This document shows, piece by piece, positions 1-8,189 of a DNA stretch of 64,000 nt. The stretch is from NCBI RefSeq assembly GCF_014645835.1, contig NZ_BMMM01000021.1, positions 62,001 to 126,000 of the forward strand, in the 5' to 3' direction. The notes beneath the pieces were generated by a model, which worked only from the letters and a program-made list of their open reading frames with translations, did no database searches and was not told the origin of the DNA. Within the stretch, counting starts at the first letter, position 1, and each line of letters begins with the position of its first letter. This DNA comes from Streptomyces albiflavescens (GTDB lineage Bacteria; Actinomycetota; Actinomycetes; Streptomycetales; Streptomycetaceae). The position numbers were made by a program, and so were the translations under genes.

Positions 1-897
1 CCCGCCGGCGTTCTCGCCGTCGCCGACACCGTCAAGGAGGACTCCGCCGCCGCCATCGCCGCCCTGCAGCATCTCGGTATCGACGTCGTCATGCTCACGG
101 GCGACAACGCCCGCACCGCCGCCGCCATCGCCGCTCAGGTCGGCATCACCCGGGTGCTGGCAGAGGTGCTGCCCGAGCACAAGGCCGACGAGATCCGCCG
201 TCTGCAGGCCGAGGGCCGCACCGTCGGCATGGTCGGCGACGGCATCAACGACGCCCCCGCCCTGGCCGCCGCCGACGTCGGCCTGGCTATCGGCACCGGC
301 ACCGACGTCGCCATCGAGGCCGCCGACATCACCCTGATCTCCGGCTCGCTCGGCGGGGTCGTGACGGCGATCCGGCTGTCGCGGGCCACGATGCGCAACA
401 TCCGGCAGAACCTGTTCTTCGCCCTGATCTACAACGCCGTCGGTGTCCCGCTCGCCGCAGGCGCCCTGTATCCGCTGTGGGGCATCCGGCTCAGCCCGAT
501 CATCGCCGCCGCGGCCATGGCGCTCAGCTCGCTGTCGGTCGTCACCAACGCCTCCCGGCTGCGCCGCTGGCGCCCCCAGCCGCTGACCGATGCCCGGCCC
601 GCTCGCGTCCAGCCCCGTGTCGAGTCCGCTGCTGACCGAGCCCCAGCTGCCGGGAGCACGGCCGCCCCGGCAGGCTCTGGGCACCACCACCCGGCTTCCC
701 AGAGCGACGACGACGGCATGGTCGCGGACCCGGTGTGCGGCATGCAGATAAACAGGGCGACCGCCGCAGAGCACCGGCAGACGGAGCACGGCACCTACTA
801 CTTCTGCTCCGCCCACTGCGCCGCCACGTTCGACGCCGATCCCCACCGCCACACCGCCCCCACGGCCGGCGACAGCCACGAGGGAGGCGACCCCTGA
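1..897 (+). CDS. Copper-type (P1B) P-type ATPase, C-terminal part with a YHS domain
   Basis: The frame is open from the first base, so the start lies outside the window. The visible part begins inside the catalytic domain: TGDN in the ATP-binding region, then the hinge motif GDGINDAPALAAADVG, then two hydrophobic segments that would be the last membrane helices. These features define a heavy-metal (CopA-type) exporter that uses ATP to move Cu or a similar ion across the membrane. After the usual end of the family (about RLRRWRP) there is a linker of roughly 50 residues and a YHS domain with DPVCGM and a C-x3-C pair (CSAHC), a likely metal-binding module. YHS domains in these pumps are more familiar at the N terminus, so this position is notable. 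The ion specificity cannot be set because the CPC-type membrane motif is outside the window. Confidence 0.9.
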   Translation, partial: PAGVLAVADTVKEDSAAAIAALQHLGIDVVMLTGDNARTAAAIAAQVGITRVLAEVLPEHKADEIRRLQAEGRTVGMVGDGINDAPALAAADVGLAIGTGTDVAIEAADITLISGSLGGVVTAIRLSRATMRNIRQNLFFALIYNAVGVPLAAGALYPLWGIRLSPIIAAAAMALSSLSVVTNASRLRRWRPQPLTDARPARVQPRVESAADRAPAAGSTAAPAGSGHHHPASQSDDDGMVADPVCGMQINRATAAEHRQTEHGTYYFCSAHCAATFDADPHRHTAPTAGDSHEGGDP

Positions 898-1006
898 TGA
901 CGAGGCGTTCGCCCGGCACGTCGGCCGGCGAAGTCACCGCCCTCGACGAACGGACGTGCGGCCGGCGGGGTGAGGGCAGTTCCCACACCGCGCCGGCCGT
1001 CCGTTA

Positions 1007-1996
1007 CTACCAGGAGTACGTGATCTCGTTGCGCAGCGTGGTGGGCGGCGCGCCCGCCGCCTGCTTCACGAGTGTGACTCCCTCCGTGCCCATGAACTTC
1101 CCGGGATCGGACGGCGGCCCCGACCAGGCGGCGCCGAACTTCGGGTCGTTCGCGGCGGGGATCACCGACGGGCCGAAGGTGTCCGGGCAGATCGGTGTGC
1201 TGACCGAGACGCTGCCGCCGTTGCCTTCCACACCCACCTCGACCGAACCGCACTCGGAGACTGGCTTGTCGGAGATGGGCGACCACTTCACGACCTGCTC
1301 GCCGCCCTTGTAGTACAGGATGGAGTCGACGCGGGTCAGCCCGTAGGGGAACCACGAGTCGTAGTCCCTGGAGAGCGCGCTGGTCGTCATCTCGTCCGCG
1401 ATGTAGCGGCCGTACTCGTCGTCCTGGTCCAGGTGGCGTACGACGCAGCCGTGCGACTGGAGCAGGTCGCCCTCGGCGCTGATGTCCACGCACCAGGTGT
1501 CGATGACCGGGGGCTCCCCGTCGTCGGCCGCGAATGTCTTCCGGGCCTCGGCCGGGTCCATGCCGAGCGCGACCTGCTGGTTCACCGCGCTCATGCCATA
1601 CCGCTTCTGACGGACGATCAGCTCGGAGTCGCTCCGGCCGGCGGTGTCCGGCGCCTGCTCGGCGTCGACCGTCACCCGGCCCGCCTCCCGCTGTACCCGT
1701 ACGTGCGAACGGGCACGCGTGGAGACCCGGACGGTGGTATTGCCGTCGGTCCACGCCGTCTCGTAGACGTCGGCGGTGAGCCGGCGCTGCCGGTCCAGAT
1801 GGAAACGGTGCGCGTCGGGTCCGCCGAGTGTCACCCCGGCCGGGCTGGAGACGGTCACGCCGGAGGTGGCCCGGTCGCCGCCGCCCACCGCGGGGTCGGC
1901 TGCGCCTGTGGTCAGCGCCCCCGTGACGGCAACCGCCGCCACCACGAGGACCCGGAACGTCCTGGATCTGCCCATGCCTGTTCTGCTCGTGCTCAT
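1007..1996 (-). CDS. Secreted protein of unknown function
   Basis: A 329-residue protein with an N-terminal signal peptide (basic start, then a hydrophobic stretch around residues 14-32 ending near an Ala/Gly-rich site). The mature part has no enzyme motif I recognise. It contains scattered Cys residues (in WCVDIS, HGCVV, SECGS and ICPDTF) that could form disulfides outside the cell. It lies 19 bases downstream of the secreted gene at 2016-3266 on the same strand, so the two are probably co-transcribed and may act together at the cell surface. The ATG at 1996 is the first in frame and precedes the signal sequence. Function unknown. Confidence 0.75.
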   Translation of the reverse strand: MSTSRTGMGRSRTFRVLVVAAVAVTGALTTGAADPAVGGGDRATSGVTVSSPAGVTLGGPDAHRFHLDRQRRLTADVYETAWTDGNTTVRVSTRARSHVRVQREAGRVTVDAEQAPDTAGRSDSELIVRQKRYGMSAVNQQVALGMDPAEARKTFAADDGEPPVIDTWCVDISAEGDLLQSHGCVVRHLDQDDEYGRYIADEMTTSALSRDYDSWFPYGLTRVDSILYYKGGEQVVKWSPISDKPVSECGSVEVGVEGNGGSVSVSTPICPDTFGPSVIPAANDPKFGAAWSGPPSDPGKFMGTEGVTLVKQAAGAPPTTLRNEITYSW

Positions 1997-2015
1997 GTGC
2001 CTCTTCCCCCCAAGG

Positions 2016-3266
2016 TCAGGCTGTCGGCGGGCAGTTGTGGGCGTCGCTGGTCGCCGAACCCACGACGACGTCGATGAGCCCGGCCGCGTCCTGCAGGTGA
2101 ACGGCGTTCACGGTCAGCCCGTGGTCGGCGTCGGCCACCGGGATCTGCTCGTTGACGACCAGCCGGGCGAGACCCAGGTCGATCTCGGTGTTCGGCACGT
2201 CGGGAACGTCGATCTGCTTCCCGGCGATCTTCAGCGTCAGGCCGGTCGTTCCCGCGGCCTTCTGGCAGGTGCTGGTGGAGACCGCCTCGACGCCGGACAG
2301 CTCGATGACAGGCAGTCCGGGCAGCCCGATCCGCGCCGACTCCACGGTGGTGTGGGCGACCGAGGTACCGGGGGCCAGACTGGTGGTCACGTCGGCGCAC
2401 ACCGCATCGAACTCCAGCCCCGGGGCATCGATCTCGGCACTGCAGGGCGGCTTGGTGACGGTGGCCCTGGCGGTGCGCACGGCCCCGGTGTCCGGCTGCG
2501 GCGGCAGCGTCACCGGGAACAGCAGCAGGTCCACGGCGGCGAAGGCGCCGTAGGCGCGGCCCGTCACGTACTGCAGCAGCACGGTCGCCGAGTCACCGGA
2601 GGAGAGGTAGTAGTCGTCACCGGCGAACGCCCCCGACACCGGCACGGTGCCGTTCTCATTCAGCGGCTGGTCGACCTTCGCCACGGTGCAGGAGGCCGTG
2701 CCGCCGGTGTCCGTGGCGGCGTCGCACTTCTGCTCGTTCGCTCCGGTCCCCAGGGCGAACTGCACCGTGCGGTTCTCGACCGCCTGCCCCGCGCCGTCCT
2801 TCAGTACGGCTGCCAGCCGCGCCGGCTCGTCGTTGGCGATGTACTTCGTGCCGGTGTAGGCCAGCGTGGTGGCCGCCTTCTCGATCCGGAAGGTGCTGAA
2901 GGTGCCGACCCGACCGGCATCGCTCTCGGCGCGGACGCTGACGCCGTAGTAGCCCGGCTTGTCGGCCGGGGCGAGGGTGCAGGACGCGGAGCCGTCGCCG
3001 GCGCTGGTCGCGGTGCAACTGGCGGTGCCTACGCGGAAGGTGACGGTGGCCCCCGCATATCCCGAGTCTCCCAGCGCGATGACGGCGGAGAGCTTCGTCG
3101 GGGCCCGGTAGGGGGCGCTGTCCGGTCCGGTGTAGGTGACTTTCAGGGTGGCGGCGGCCGCGGTGCCCGGTACGGCCACGACGGCCGCGGCAGCGGTCAG
3201 CAGGAGGCCGGTCAAGCCGGCCAGTAAGAGTCTGGAGCGGGTGCGGGATGGTCTGGGCAGGCGCAT
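2016..3266 (-). CDS. Secreted protein with Ig-like repeats and a choice-of-anchor P-type C-terminal region
   Basis: A 416-residue exported protein. Residues 1-38 are a signal peptide (Arg-rich start, long hydrophobic core, AAA cleavage region). Residues about 40-230 hold two bacterial Ig-like repeats, each with a paired Cys-containing segment (TASCTATSAGDGSASCTL and a second ending TASCTVAKVD). The C-terminal ~190 residues resemble the choice-of-anchor P family found in actinobacterial surface proteins: Cys-containing strands, then a segment like GLTVNAVHLQ and an ending like GSATSDAHNC. No sortase motif or transmembrane anchor follows. The probable role is adhesive or structural at the cell surface. 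It heads a two-gene unit with the secreted protein at 1007-1996. Confidence 0.75.
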   Translation of the reverse strand: MRLPRPSRTRSRLLLAGLTGLLLTAAAAVVAVPGTAAAATLKVTYTGPDSAPYRAPTKLSAVIALGDSGYAGATVTFRVGTASCTATSAGDGSASCTLAPADKPGYYGVSVRAESDAGRVGTFSTFRIEKAATTLAYTGTKYIANDEPARLAAVLKDGAGQAVENRTVQFALGTGANEQKCDAATDTGGTASCTVAKVDQPLNENGTVPVSGAFAGDDYYLSSGDSATVLLQYVTGRAYGAFAAVDLLLFPVTLPPQPDTGAVRTARATVTKPPCSAEIDAPGLEFDAVCADVTTSLAPGTSVAHTTVESARIGLPGLPVIELSGVEAVSTSTCQKAAGTTGLTLKIAGKQIDVPDVPNTEIDLGLARLVVNEQIPVADADHGLTVNAVHLQDAAGLIDVVVGSATSDAHNCPPTA

Positions 3267-3405
3267 GTGCGCCCTCCTCGTACGCCGTGTCCCCCGGGCG
3301 GCGTGTCCCCCGGCCGACCACTTGATGTGGCCGCGTCAAGCGATGGTAGGAGCGCCGGACCGGACCGGCCGTGCGGCGGAACCGGACTCCCTCACATCCG
3401 CACAC

Positions 3406-3991
3406 TCACTCCCAGAAGCACATGTTCCGCCCCGCATTGTCACCGAAAGTGCCGGAACCTGTTGCGCGACATGGGAGATGCGCATGAAGGCGACGTCGTC
3501 GTTGTCGGCGAAGGCCGGTGACCGGGGCAGGATCAAGGCCCGGCAGCTCGGCAGCAGGCCGGCCGGCGGTGACCGCCGGTGCCCGTCCGGCGGCCTGGGC
3601 GGCTTTGCGGGCCTCCAGCGCGATGACGTCCTCGTGAATGGTGCCGGCCCCCAGGGCCACGCGGATTCCGGCCACCACGTCGGCGTGCTGCCGGTGCCGG
3701 TGCCGGTGCCGGTGCCGGTGCCGGTGCCGCAACAGTACCTTCACCGGCCTTCGTTCCTTCGGTGTCGCCGAGGGCCTTCCTTGCCGCGGCCCAGAACGCC
3801 TCGTGGACGGCGGTGAACGTGCCTGCGGCGCACCGTGCCCGCACGAGGCGCTCGCGCAGGTCGCGCATCCGCTGCTCCATGTCGGCGGCGGGCGTTGCGG
3901 ACGCGAGGACAGCGATCTGCCGACCCAGCGAGGAGATCTCACCGTCCACACGGGAGACACGGGCCGCGGCGGCCTGCACTGCCAGCCCCAC
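3406..3991 (-). pseudogene. Remnant of an IS21-family IstA transposase C terminus, frameshifted
   Basis: Two overlapping minus-strand frames together read like the end of IstA. The upper frame gives HEAFWAAARKALGDTEGTKA; the lower frame continues with VKVLL, a His-Arg run, HADVVAGIRVAL, EDVIALEARKAAQAAG and DPAPVTG. A frameshift near 3750-3760 separates them, so no full-length product is possible. The His-Arg run is encoded by an expanded hexanucleotide repeat at 3691-3729. No IstB partner or terminal repeats were seen next to it. The part upstream of HEAFW (about 3800-3991) is helix-rich and may be foreign to the transposase. Confidence 0.6.
3691..3729. repeat. Hexanucleotide tandem repeat ccggtg, six and a half copies
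   Basis: Six exact copies of ccggtg followed by a half copy. On the minus strand they encode a His-Arg run in one frame and an Ala-Pro run in another. The unit is six bases, so copy-number changes keep the frame. It sits inside the IstA remnant where intact relatives have only one or two such dipeptides. Confidence 0.95.
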
Positions 3992-4041
3992 TCACTGATG
4001 AGGGGCTTCGCGCCGAGCGGCTTCATCGCACTTCCTGTCGC

Positions 4042-4596
4042 TCAGCTCTGGACGAGCGGGGTGACCACCAAGTGTTCTGCGAGGAACCAGACCTGACGTT
4101 CACCGGTGCGGATGACCTGCGAGACGAGCAGGTCCTGGGTGCCGTCGTCGCCGAGCTCGGCGGTGCGGGCAGCGGCATCGTGCGCTTCGGTGAGGATCGT
4201 CTCGTGGGCTTCCAGCAGCCGGGACACCATGGCAGGGACTTCCTCGACGCCGTCCGGGGGACGCGGGATGGAGGTGATCTCGGCGGCATGCCGAGGGTCG
4301 CTCACGGCGACGCCGCCCAGGCTCTGCACGCGCTCCGCGATGTCGTCAACCAGGGAGAGTTGCTGCTCGGCGTGCTGGTCCAGGAGCAGGTGGAGTGGGT
4401 AGAAGGTGGCGCCACGCATGAGCCAATGGTGCTTCTTGTACAGCGCGTACAGGAACTGGGTGTCCGCCAGCACCTGGTTCAGGCGCTGGCAGGAGTACAT
4501 CCGTGCGTCGTAGGACAGCGCGATCGGGAACAGTTTGACGGTCCCGAACTCCTGGATCTGCTGGCTCTTTTGATGCAGTCGCGGCTGGCTGGTCAT
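4042..4596 (-). CDS. dps: Dps-type ferritin-like DNA-protection protein
   Basis: A 184-residue protein of the Dps/ferritin-like family. These proteins oxidise and store iron and protect DNA during stress as dodecamers in the cytoplasm. The family region is clear: QRLNQVLADTQ, then KKHHWLMRG and FYPLHLLLDQHAEQ, which carries the His and Asp/Glu ligands of the inter-subunit ferroxidase site (H-x11-D-x3-E pattern), and a second acidic helix DDIAERVQ. Length is normal. ATG at 4596 is preceded by AGGAG six bases upstream. It stands alone between an IS remnant and a broken hydrolase gene, so no operon context helps. Confidence 0.9.
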   Translation of the reverse strand: MTSQPRLHQKSQQIQEFGTVKLFPIALSYDARMYSCQRLNQVLADTQFLYALYKKHHWLMRGATFYPLHLLLDQHAEQQLSLVDDIAERVQSLGGVAVSDPRHAAEITSIPRPPDGVEEVPAMVSRLLEAHETILTEAHDAAARTAELGDDGTQDLLVSQVIRTGERQVWFLAEHLVVTPLVQS

Positions 4597-4672
4597 GGTT
4601 GGCTCCTGTTCGGTCGAGGGGTCGCAGCCCGGCCGAGCGGGCCGAGCTGCACACGGTGAGCGGAGGGCGCGG

Positions 4673-4939
4673 TCAGCTGATGGCTCGGACGGCTTCGCGC
4701 ATCAGGTCGGTCACGCGCTTCGGGTGGGCGAGCATGACGAGGTGGGAGGAGTCGACCTCGACCATGGTCATCCCGGCGCGCTTGTAGCCGAAGCGCTCAA
4801 CGTCCGGGGTGATGGTGTGGTCCGACGTGGAGACCAGGCTCCATGCGGGCTTGGTCTCCACGCCGCCACGGGGGACGCCTTGGATGTCGGCGAACGCGCC
4901 ATGCACCAGGACGACGGTGGGTGTGGTGGCTTGGGTCAT
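4673..4939 (-). pseudogene. Alpha/beta hydrolase with a large internal deletion
   Basis: An 88-codon frame with a good start: ATG at 4939, with GGAGG eight bases upstream. It begins like a small esterase (TVVLVHGAFAD) and then jumps directly to the C-terminal part (KPAWSLVSTSDHTITPDVERFG and SSHLVMLAHPKRV). Compared with its relative at 15147-15872 in this window, about 150 residues between HGAFAD and KPSWAL are missing, including the GHSYGG nucleophile segment. The junction is in frame, so a short protein may still be made, but it cannot catalyse the normal reaction. The DNA upstream has its own SD, so the gene was once independent of the hydrolase at 5008. Confidence 0.75.
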
Positions 4940-5007
4940 GAGAGCCTCCTGCAGGAAGCGGGCTCTGCCGCGGTCGGGTGACTCCGGCCGAGCCCGCGAC
5001 GGACTCG

Positions 5008-5979
5008 TCAGGCGGTGCGCAGGGCGGTGCGCAGGGTCTGGATGGCGAGGGTGATGGCACCCTGGGCGGCTTGGGTGGAGCGCAGGGCGTTGAGCATCAC
5101 GAAGTCGTGGATGATGCCCTGGTACCGGACGGCGGTGACGGGGACGCCGGCCTGGCGGAGCTTGTTGGCGTAGGCCTCGCCCTCGTCGCGCAGGACGTCG
5201 GCCTCGCCGGTGATGACCAGCGCCGGGGGCAGGCCTGCCAATTGCTCGATGGTGGCGCGCAGCGGGGAGGCGGTGATCTCGGCCCGCTGGTTCTCGTCGG
5301 TGGTGTACTGGTCCCAGAACCACTGCATGGCGTCGCGGCGCAGGAAGTAGCCTTCCGCGAACTGGTGGTAGGAGTCGGTGTCGAAGCCGGCGTCGGTGAC
5401 GGGGTAGAACAACACCTGCTGGACCAGCGGAACGTCGCCGCGCTCTTTGGCCATCAGGGTCAGCGCGGCGGTCATGTTGCCGCCGACGCTGTCGCCGGCC
5501 ACGGCCAGGCGGGTGGCGTCCAGACCCTTGCTCGCGCCGTCGGTGACGATCCAGCGGGCGACGGCGTAGTTCTGCTCGATCGCGACCGGATACTTCGCCT
5601 CGGGGGAAAGGTCGTACTCGGGGAACACCACGGCGGCCCGGGCGCCGACGGCGAGTTCGCGCACGAGGCGGTCGTGGGTGTGTGCGTTGCCGAACACCCA
5701 ACCGGCGCCGTGGATGTAGAGGATGACCGGCAGGGTGCCGACGGCTCCGGCGGGCTTGACGATGCGGGCCTTCACCGACCCGGTGGGGCCACCCTCGACC
5801 GTGATCCACTCCTCGTCGACGGCGGGCTTGTCGATGTCACCGGACTGGACCTCGTCGACCGTCTTGCGTCCCTCGATGGGACCGAGGTCGAACAGGTACG
5901 GCGGGTTGGCGGTCGCGGCGGCGAATTCCTGGGCCTCCGGTTCCAGCACAGGTATGACTGCTGCCGTCTCGTCAGACAT
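5008..5979 (-). CDS. HSL-type alpha/beta hydrolase (esterase/lipase, hydrolase fold-3)
   Basis: A 323-residue cytoplasmic esterase of the hormone-sensitive lipase group. The oxyanion motif is HGAG (residues 90-93, family consensus HGGG), the nucleophile is Ser164 in GDSVGG, and the acid/base residues are probably Asp261 (GEADVLRDEGE) and His291 (IIHDFV). The fold-3 N-terminal cap is present. It would hydrolyse small esters or lactones; the substrate is unknown. It lies on the same strand as two AraC-type regulator genes (6073-8108), which may control it. ATG at 5979 has a GGAG-type site (AAGGAGTAG) just upstream. Confidence 0.9.
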   Translation of the reverse strand: MSDETAAVIPVLEPEAQEFAAATANPPYLFDLGPIEGRKTVDEVQSGDIDKPAVDEEWITVEGGPTGSVKARIVKPAGAVGTLPVILYIHGAGWVFGNAHTHDRLVRELAVGARAAVVFPEYDLSPEAKYPVAIEQNYAVARWIVTDGASKGLDATRLAVAGDSVGGNMTAALTLMAKERGDVPLVQQVLFYPVTDAGFDTDSYHQFAEGYFLRRDAMQWFWDQYTTDENQRAEITASPLRATIEQLAGLPPALVITGEADVLRDEGEAYANKLRQAGVPVTAVRYQGIIHDFVMLNALRSTQAAQGAITLAIQTLRTALRTA

Positions 5980-6072
5980 CTTCTACTCCTTGGACATTGA
6001 GGCCGTTGATGTTCCCCAGGCTATGAATCAGGGGCGCATGAGCTTGTCCGCCCGTGCACAGCTTCCGTGCCG

Positions 6073-7089
6073 CTAGTGCACCGCGTCGCCGGAAGACGTC
6101 TCGCCCGTCCGGGAGGCCGTGCGCCACTGCACTGGCGACATGCCGTATGCCTCGCGAAAGACCCGGCTGAAGTGAGCGGCGCTGGCGAAGCCGCAGCGGG
6201 CCGCGACGGCGGCCACGGTGCGCCGGGCGGCGTCGGGCCGGGCCAGGTCCTCGCGGGCGCGTGCCAGCCTTCTGCCGCGGACGAAGGTGTTGACGGTCGT
6301 GTCCTGCTGCTGGAACAGCTGGTGCACGTAGCGCAGCGAGATGCTGTGCTCGTCGGCGATGTCCTTCGGCGAGAGGTCCGGGTCGCCCAGACGGGTCTCG
6401 ATGAAGCCTTTGATTCTGGCGAGAAGTGCGACTGCTGGCCGTTGCTCGCACGTGTCCCGATCACCCAGGGTGTGCAGTGCGAGGACTGCGATCATGTCTG
6501 CGGTCGCGCGGGCAAGCTGCTCGCGCCGGTCCGGGGCTGCGGCGAGGGTTTCCTCAGCCAGGCCGGCCACCAGGGACTGCAGCGGGTTCGGGGTGGCTGG
6601 GGCGTTGTCCAGTAGGGTCGCGGTCAGAAGGCGCAATTGCGCTTCCTTCAGTCGCAGCAGAAAGCGCGGCATCATCAGGGTCCTGGCGCGTTGACCGCCG
6701 GTGAGCCTGAGCTTGAACGGTCGGGCCGCGTCGTAGAAGGCGGAACCGCCAGGTCCCAGAGCGGCTGTCCGGCCGTCCTGCATGAGCAGTGTGGAGCCTT
6801 CCAGTTGCTGACGCAGGAACACCTGAGAGCTGCGGTCTGCCGCGGCGGATGGCGTGCTGCGCAGGATCGTCGCGGGGCCACTGCTTTCCTCGATCGTGAT
6901 CTGCAGGGAGCCGAAGCGCCGGCCGTGCAAGGCACCACGCCAGGAGGCGGGATCGTTCGGGGAGATCTCCACATCGATGCATGCGCGGGAGTACGTCTCC
7001 TGCCAGGCGGCCCAGCGCTCCTCGGGGGCTCCTGCCTCGACGGAGCAGGTGAACTCGTTCGGTACGGCGGTCAGTTGGCGCCCGGGCAC
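6073..7089 (-). CDS. AraC-family transcriptional regulator
   Basis: A regulator of about 338 residues with an AraC-binding-like N-terminal domain (Phe/Arg-rich strands ending ARPFKLRL) and a C-terminal double helix-turn-helix (KDIADEHSISLRYVHQLFQ, then AARCGFASAAHFSRVFREAYG), which binds DNA. I chose the GTG at 7089 because AAGGGGGGA lies about eight bases upstream. An ATG at 7119 is in frame but has no ribosome site, and the open frame extending to 7467 overlaps the next gene. The chosen start overlaps the upstream AraC gene by 19 bases, so the two are probably translationally coupled paralogues. Confidence 0.85.
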   Translation of the reverse strand: MPGRQLTAVPNEFTCSVEAGAPEERWAAWQETYSRACIDVEISPNDPASWRGALHGRRFGSLQITIEESSGPATILRSTPSAAADRSSQVFLRQQLEGSTLLMQDGRTAALGPGGSAFYDAARPFKLRLTGGQRARTLMMPRFLLRLKEAQLRLLTATLLDNAPATPNPLQSLVAGLAEETLAAAPDRREQLARATADMIAVLALHTLGDRDTCEQRPAVALLARIKGFIETRLGDPDLSPKDIADEHSISLRYVHQLFQQQDTTVNTFVRGRRLARAREDLARPDAARRTVAAVAARCGFASAAHFSRVFREAYGMSPVQWRTASRTGETSSGDAVH

Positions 7090-8108
7090 AACGCATCCCC
7101 CCTTTCGCGCCGGAGCCATTCGGTCGGTGAGAGGCCCTGGCAGGTGCGAAAGGCGCGTCCCAGTTGGGCGGTGCTGCTGAACCCCCAGCTGCGCGCCACC
7201 TGGCTCAGATCCACCGGACCGGTGGCCGACGACGCGGCGAGGTCCTTGCGTACTTCCTGGAGCCTCAGTTGCCGGACCCAGGAGGACACCGTGGTCCCTT
7301 CGCCCTCGAAGAGCCGGTGCAGGTAGCGAACGGAGATGCTGTGGGCCCGGGCGATCGCCTGCGGTGTCAGGGCGGGGTCGGCCAGGTTCCAGCGGATGAA
7401 GCTCTGGACACGCAGCAGCATCGCTCGTTTCGCGCCGGGCAGTTCCGTGGGCCGCCGGCCGAGGCATTCGGCTGCAGTGGCCGCCAAGAGGTCCGCGACG
7501 TTTGTTGCGAGCCGTTCGCCTACGTAGGCCGTGTAGGACTGGGGCGTCTCGGCCAGGGTGGACAGGAACGGGGAGAGCAGGGCCGGGAGCCCATGGCTAG
7601 GCTGCAAGGCGCGAGCGGTGATCATACGCAGATCTGCCTCAGGCCGGCCGAGCAGCTCGCGCGGCAGTGCGAAGATCTTCATCGTGAAGGGTTCGGGAAA
7701 GCGCGCGCGGAACGGACGGGCCGTATCGAAGAAGCCGATGTCGCCAACCCTCAGTTCGGTGGTGCGGCCATCCTGTTCGACCTGTGCCACACCGCTGACC
7801 TGCACCGCCACAAAGACCTGGCGTCCGTCGCCACGGGCGACGAACCGCGGGGAACGGTGGACTTCGCCTGGGTCGCAGTCGACCTTGGTGATCTGCAGGG
7901 CACCAAGGTGGTGCGTGCGCAGCGTGGCGTCATAGGTTCCGCCTGGCGCACGGATGTCCATGCCCACCAGGGTGGCCAGCACCGCGTCGTGCCAGAACTC
8001 CAGACTCTCGCGCTCAGGGACCGAGCGGGTGGTGAGCACCAGGCCATCTCGCCGCGTGCCCTGCTCTCCCGCGCTGTTTGCCCCGGCAGGACTCGTTCTT
8101 GCTGACAT
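7071..8108 (-). CDS. AraC-family transcriptional regulator
   Basis: A 345-residue regulator with an AraC-binding-like N-terminal domain (about residues 30-200, including DIGFFDTARPFRARFPEPF) and a C-terminal AraC DNA-binding domain (PQAIARAHSISVRYLHRLFE, then ARSWGFSSTAQLGRAFRTCQG). It has the same architecture as the downstream gene it overlaps, so the pair looks like an old tandem duplication that has diverged. Its neighbours are HSL-type hydrolases on both sides, the plausible targets. ATG at 8108 is the first in-frame start; no strong ribosome site is visible before it. Confidence 0.87.
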   Translation of the reverse strand: MSARTSPAGANSAGEQGTRRDGLVLTTRSVPERESLEFWHDAVLATLVGMDIRAPGGTYDATLRTHHLGALQITKVDCDPGEVHRSPRFVARGDGRQVFVAVQVSGVAQVEQDGRTTELRVGDIGFFDTARPFRARFPEPFTMKIFALPRELLGRPEADLRMITARALQPSHGLPALLSPFLSTLAETPQSYTAYVGERLATNVADLLAATAAECLGRRPTELPGAKRAMLLRVQSFIRWNLADPALTPQAIARAHSISVRYLHRLFEGEGTTVSSWVRQLRLQEVRKDLAASSATGPVDLSQVARSWGFSSTAQLGRAFRTCQGLSPTEWLRRERGDALCPGAN

Positions 8109-8189
8109 GGGATCAGCCTGCCCGGGAGGCTGGGCGCGCCTGAATACGTCGGCCGACTGGTTGCCCGCCAGCCTATTGACAGGGTCTGA

